Of a stretch of 8,067 bases of DNA, positions 5,015 to 8,067 are shown in pieces (position 1 is the stretch's first letter; the number at the start of each line of letters is the position of its first letter). The notes under the pieces are model-generated. The model saw nothing but the letters and a program-made list of their open reading frames with translations, searched no databases and was not told the DNA's origin. This DNA is from Candidatus Zixiibacteriota bacterium (GTDB lineage Bacteria; Zixibacteria; MSB-5A5; GN15; FEB-12), in the NCBI GenBank assembly GCA_018816665.1, contig JAHIVM010000423.1, positions 1 through 8,067 on the forward strand, written 5' to 3'. Position numbers and translations under genes: made by a program.

Positions 5015-5554
5015 ATGTCTCGAAGCAAGTCTAGCAGTCTGGTTCTGGGAGGGGTCACGCTGTTCCTGGCCGCGGTTCTGCTGTTCACCGGTTGCTCGCG
5101 CACGCCGTTGACCGCCGATGAACCGACCGTCGACCAGCCTCAGGTGTTGACACGCTCCGCCGCTTTTGCGGCCTCGCTGGTGCCCGGTCAACTGTACACG
5201 GAAGCCGTGGTTTCCTCTGCCGATGGCGGCCGTCTGGTGCTTTACGATGTCCTTCTTGAGGTTCCCCCGGGTGCGGTGGCGAACGATACGCTGTTCAGCA
5301 TCAACATCCCCGATGTCAATTCGTTCTACAACGAGTTTGGTACCAGCGGTCTGGTGTTTGATGTCCCGGTGAAGGTGACGATGTCCTATCGTGGCGCCGA
5401 CCTGAGCAACATCAACGAGTCGACTATTCGCATAGGGTACTACGATGAAGCGACCGGCGAATGGGATGATCTCGTTTGTGAAGTTGACTTCGTGAACAAG
5501 CTCGTGACAGCCGAACTCAGCCATTTCTCAGCCTATGGATTGATCTCAGACTAA
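5015..5554 (+). CDS. Small lipoprotein with ZU5-like beta-sandwich domain
   Basis: A 179-residue predicted exported lipoprotein. The N-terminus has a charged start, a hydrophobic segment (about residues 9-25) and a lipobox-like FTGC with Cys27 as lipidation site; Phe at -3 is less usual but tolerated. After a short polar linker, residues about 60-179 are beta-rich, with VPPGAV (83-88), a central strand region SGLVFDVPVKVTMSY (111-125), GYYDEATGEWDDL (141-153) and the terminal HFSAYGLI (170-177). This order resembles ZU5-like domains seen in bacterial surface proteins, but the match is by eye. The frame is open upstream to 4850, yet AAAGGAG seven bases before ATG 5015 and the predicted transcription start near 4962 fix this start. 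It follows the sigma-54 promoter and precedes the TPR gene by a short gap, so it is probably the first gene of that operon. Its function (envelope protein or sensor component) is unknown. Confidence 0.82.
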   Translation: MSRSKSSSLVLGGVTLFLAAVLLFTGCSRTPLTADEPTVDQPQVLTRSAAFAASLVPGQLYTEAVVSSADGGRLVLYDVLLEVPPGAVANDTLFSINIPDVNSFYNEFGTSGLVFDVPVKVTMSYRGADLSNINESTIRIGYYDEATGEWDDLVCEVDFVNKLVTAELSHFSAYGLISD

Positions 5555-5598
5555 GTGACAGCAAGTCGTTATCAAACACTTGAAGCGTGAAGAAAGTA

Positions 5599-6672
5599 AT
5601 GATGAACACGGTAATAACAAAACGACTGGCAACCGACATCGGGTCGGGAATAATGGACGGTCCTCAACTGCTCGGTCTGGCCCGCGGCTGGCTCCAGCAG
5701 GGGAATCCGGTGGTCGCCCAGGAGCTGCTGTTGTCGGCTCTGGGATCGCCACAGGCCTCAGAGAGTGCCACCTTCCGTGCTCAGGTGCTCAAAGAATCTG
5801 GTCGTGCGCTCATGATGCAATCCAGGTGGGACGCCGCTGAGTCTGAATACCTCGAAGGTCAACGGCTCTTTCTCGAGAATCGCGAATATAGAGGCGCGTC
5901 TGAGTGCGCTCGCAACCGGGCCAACATGTGCTTCCAGCAGGGCCGGTACTCCGAGGCTCAACAGCATTGTGAACAGGCGCTGGACTGGGCGACCGAGATC
6001 GGCGACCACGAACTGCGCGCCACGATTCTGAATACTCTGGCAGCGATCAACTCTGCTACCGGTGAATTGCGGGAGGCCCTCAAGACCTTCGGGCTCTGCC
6101 TGGCCGACTTCCGGGCCGCGGGTAATGTCATCCGGCAGGGTTACGTGCACCTGAATATCGGGTTGACATCCCTGGAACTGCATGACCACTCCTCCGCCCT
6201 GAGCAATTTGAATGAGGCTCTGGCTATCGCCCTGAGCGAGAAAGACCTGCACCTGGTGGAGATTTGCTACCAGAACATCTCGCGTTGCTATCTCGCGCAG
6301 AACGAATGTCAGCTGGCACGTTCCGTTGTGGACACGGCCCGCCGAATACTCCCCGGTCTGAACTCGAAGGCTCTGGAAACCGAGCTGAATCTTATCGAAG
6401 GCAAGGTTCTCAGGACTACCGGAGACTTCTCAACTGCCGATACAATGTTAGAGAAGACCTATCGGATGGCGGTGGACCACAATCTGACCGCCCTGCAGAC
6501 CGATGTCCTATTTGAGCAGGGATTACTGCAAAAGGATCTGGGCAACCATGAGGCCGCGGTGTCGAAACTGAATGCGGCGGCTCACCAGTATCGTCAAATC
6601 GGCATGGATAAGAGCTTCCAGGAAGTTATCCAGACGATTGAACATCTGGAACGACGGACAACGCAACGGTAA
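5599..6672 (+). CDS. Tetratricopeptide-repeat (TPR) protein
   Basis: A 357-residue, probably cytoplasmic protein made almost wholly of helical TPR-type repeats with a period near 40 residues, about seven copies from residue 57 to 345. Examples are the segments containing ANMCFQQGRYSEAQQHCEQA, AAINSATGELREALKTFG and GKVLRTTGDFSTADTMLEKT. There is no signal peptide, membrane helix or catalytic domain, so it is likely a protein-binding scaffold. Start choice is uncertain: no site has a strong ribosome binding site. I prefer ATG 5599; GTG 5587 would add four residues, and ATG 5653 would remove 18 poorly conserved-looking residues. It lies 44 bases after the lipoprotein stop with no terminator, and one base before the TPR/HD-GYP gene, whose TPR half it resembles. 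A duplication origin or direct partnership with that protein is plausible. Confidence 0.85.
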   Translation: MMNTVITKRLATDIGSGIMDGPQLLGLARGWLQQGNPVVAQELLLSALGSPQASESATFRAQVLKESGRALMMQSRWDAAESEYLEGQRLFLENREYRGASECARNRANMCFQQGRYSEAQQHCEQALDWATEIGDHELRATILNTLAAINSATGELREALKTFGLCLADFRAAGNVIRQGYVHLNIGLTSLELHDHSSALSNLNEALAIALSEKDLHLVEICYQNISRCYLAQNECQLARSVVDTARRILPGLNSKALETELNLIEGKVLRTTGDFSTADTMLEKTYRMAVDHNLTALQTDVLFEQGLLQKDLGNHEAAVSKLNAAAHQYRQIGMDKSFQEVIQTIEHLERRTTQR

Positions 6673-6673
6673 G

Positions 6674-8067
6674 ATGATTTTGCGCTACGACAATCGGGAT
6701 TTTGGCCCCAACGAACGTCACGGTGCCACCGGTCAGGGAGATCAGGATTGGGCAAAAACGCTCGAAAACCTGATGTCCCTGGCCCGGGGTGCCGCTGACG
6801 CGTTCGACTTCGACCGGGCGCTCGGTTATCTCAACAGCATGGAGGACATCTGGGACTCGAAAGGGTTACCGGAATTCTCTCTCGACATGCGGTTTGAGAT
6901 GCACCGTGCCAAAGGAAAGGCGTATGCATCGCTGGGCAAGCTCGACGACGCAATCGAAGAGTACCAGAAGATCCTCTGTTTTTGTCGTGATTCCGCCCAC
7001 CTGACGGTCAAGGCCGAAACCTTCGGCCAGATCGGTCAGTTGCTGGGCAAACAGGGTGACCATGACCGCGCCCTTGGTTACATCCAAAGGGCAATCGGCG
7101 CCCATCGACGACTCAGGGACAAGGCCGGTATGTGCCGCGCCCTGCGCAATCTCGGTGTCAGCTATATCGAACTGGGCGAATTTGAAGAGGCGGAACTCAC
7201 TTATCACAATGCGATAGCCCTGGCCGAGGAACTCGGCGAACGTCTCCTCTATGCCGACCTGGTCAACAATCTCGGCGCCATTCGGAACATGCGCGGGGAC
7301 TGGCGTCAGGCCCTGGAACACTACCGGGAATCTCTCGATATCTACACGGCCGAGAACGAGATCCGCAAAAGCGCTTATACCAAAAACAATGTCGCCATCA
7401 CCCTGACCGAACAGGGATTGACCGATGATGCCTTGATCTGTTTTGAAGAGGCTCATGAGATCGCCACGCAGATCAAAGATGCCTCCCTGCTGCTCATTGT
7501 TGATATCAACCTGGCGGATCTCTACCTGAAGAAGGGGCGGGCGGATCTCGCACAAGCGCACTGTATCAAGGCCGAACGGTATCTCCTGGAGAACCAGTTG
7601 AACAACGGTCATATGGTGGAGGTGCACAAGATCGCCGGAAAAATCGCCAGCGAAAACAACCAGCATGAACCGGCCCTCCAGCGTTTCGATCAGGCTTATC
7701 GCCTGGCCTCGGAAATCGGCACCCAGTACCTCGAGGCCGAGGTTCTGCTGGAACGCGGTACCCTGCTGCGCAAGATGGGCCGTCACTTCGATGCCCTAAA
7801 CGATCTCGAGGCCTCATACAATACGTACAACAGCCTCAAGGCCGACGGCAAACGGGAAAAAACCGAGGAAGTGATTCACTCGATTGAGTCGTTGTATCTC
7901 GATGTGTTTGATTCCATGGGCCGCGATGTAGATCAGAAGGATCCGTATACCAAGGGCCACTCCGACCGCGTGGCCGCGTACTCCAAGATCATCGCCGAAG
8001 GCCTCGACATGGGCGTGCATCTCGCAGAGGTGATCCGGCAGGCCGCGCTGCTGCACGATATCGGCAA
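6674..8067 (+). CDS. TPR-repeat/HD-GYP signalling protein, probable cyclic-di-GMP phosphodiesterase (partial, runs off right edge)
   Basis: A frame open from ATG 6674 to the window end (464 complete codons, no stop). Residues about 30-395 are TPR-type repeats of about 40 residues, for example KGKAYASLGKLDDAIEEYQK, NLGVSYIELGEFEEAELTYH and NNLGAIRNMRGDWRQALEHY. Residues 420-464 begin an HD-GYP domain: DPYTKGHSDRV (423-433) with the first metal-ligand His429, then AALLHDIG (457-464), containing the HD pair His461-Asp462; the next codon is cut. The GYP motif and remaining metal ligands lie outside, so catalytic competence cannot be judged. HD-GYP enzymes hydrolyse cyclic-di-GMP and, in some families, cGAMP. 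Start is one base after the TPR protein's stop (TAA-G-ATG), suggesting translational coupling; the ribosome binding site is weak. No signal peptide is seen, so TPRs probably sense a cytoplasmic partner. It is the third gene of the probable sigma-54 operon. Confidence 0.88.
   Translation, partial: MILRYDNRDFGPNERHGATGQGDQDWAKTLENLMSLARGAADAFDFDRALGYLNSMEDIWDSKGLPEFSLDMRFEMHRAKGKAYASLGKLDDAIEEYQKILCFCRDSAHLTVKAETFGQIGQLLGKQGDHDRALGYIQRAIGAHRRLRDKAGMCRALRNLGVSYIELGEFEEAELTYHNAIALAEELGERLLYADLVNNLGAIRNMRGDWRQALEHYRESLDIYTAENEIRKSAYTKNNVAITLTEQGLTDDALICFEEAHEIATQIKDASLLLIVDINLADLYLKKGRADLAQAHCIKAERYLLENQLNNGHMVEVHKIAGKIASENNQHEPALQRFDQAYRLASEIGTQYLEAEVLLERGTLLRKMGRHFDALNDLEASYNTYNSLKADGKREKTEEVIHSIESLYLDVFDSMGRDVDQKDPYTKGHSDRVAAYSKIIAEGLDMGVHLAEVIRQAALLHDIG

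Noticed and set aside
5476..5494. TTGTGAA inside the lipoprotein gene as a second Rex site
   Set aside because: Only one half-site matches; the second arm is not TTCACAA at the required spacing and it lies within coding sequence.
6866..7786. A 306-codon minus-strand open frame
   Set aside because: It lies opposite the TPR/HD-GYP gene, whose repeats and HD motif are unmistakable; the minus frame has no recognisable domain.

Overview
The window (about 58% G+C by eye) looks like a chromosomal segment from an anaerobic or facultative bacterium that conserves energy through thiol/quinone-type redox chemistry. The gene mix is a fumarate-reductase/heterodisulfide-reductase hybrid, a probable Rex operator, a sigma-54 activator, a ZU5-like lipoprotein and TPR/HD-GYP signalling proteins. 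It would suit a deep-branching Gram-negative lineage such as the FCB/Zixibacteria group or a Desulfobacterota-like organism, but no marker gene settles the taxonomy. I see no phage, insertion-sequence, CRISPR, tRNA or rRNA signature.

Left half, minus strand (positions 3084 down to 1, running off the left edge): a four-gene operon transcribed in the order HdrC-like ferredoxin, HdrB-like CCG-domain protein, SdhB/FrdB-like iron-sulfur protein, SdhA/FrdA-like flavoprotein. Together they form a plausible soluble electron chain: FAD, then [2Fe-2S] and two [4Fe-4S] clusters, then two more [4Fe-4S] clusters in HdrC, then two non-cubane clusters in HdrB. This layout resembles thiol:fumarate reductase and type-E succinate:quinone reductases. 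A perfect 18-bp dyad matching the Rex consensus (3144-3161) lies just downstream of a sigma-70-type promoter in the operon leader, so NADH/NAD+ control is likely. The flavoprotein has Asn where fumarate reductases and succinate dehydrogenases carry the FAD-linking His.

Centre: a 295-bp divergent intergenic region (3085-3379) separates that operon from the plus-strand genes.

Right half, plus strand: a sigma-54 enhancer-binding protein with an atypical N-terminal domain, a 267-bp gap containing a very good -24/-12 sigma-54 promoter, then a small lipoprotein, a TPR-repeat protein and a TPR/HD-GYP protein that runs off the right edge. The last three genes are tightly spaced. The simplest model is that the sigma-54 activator switches on the lipoprotein/TPR/HD-GYP genes, making this a compact signalling module around a probable cyclic-dinucleotide phosphodiesterase.
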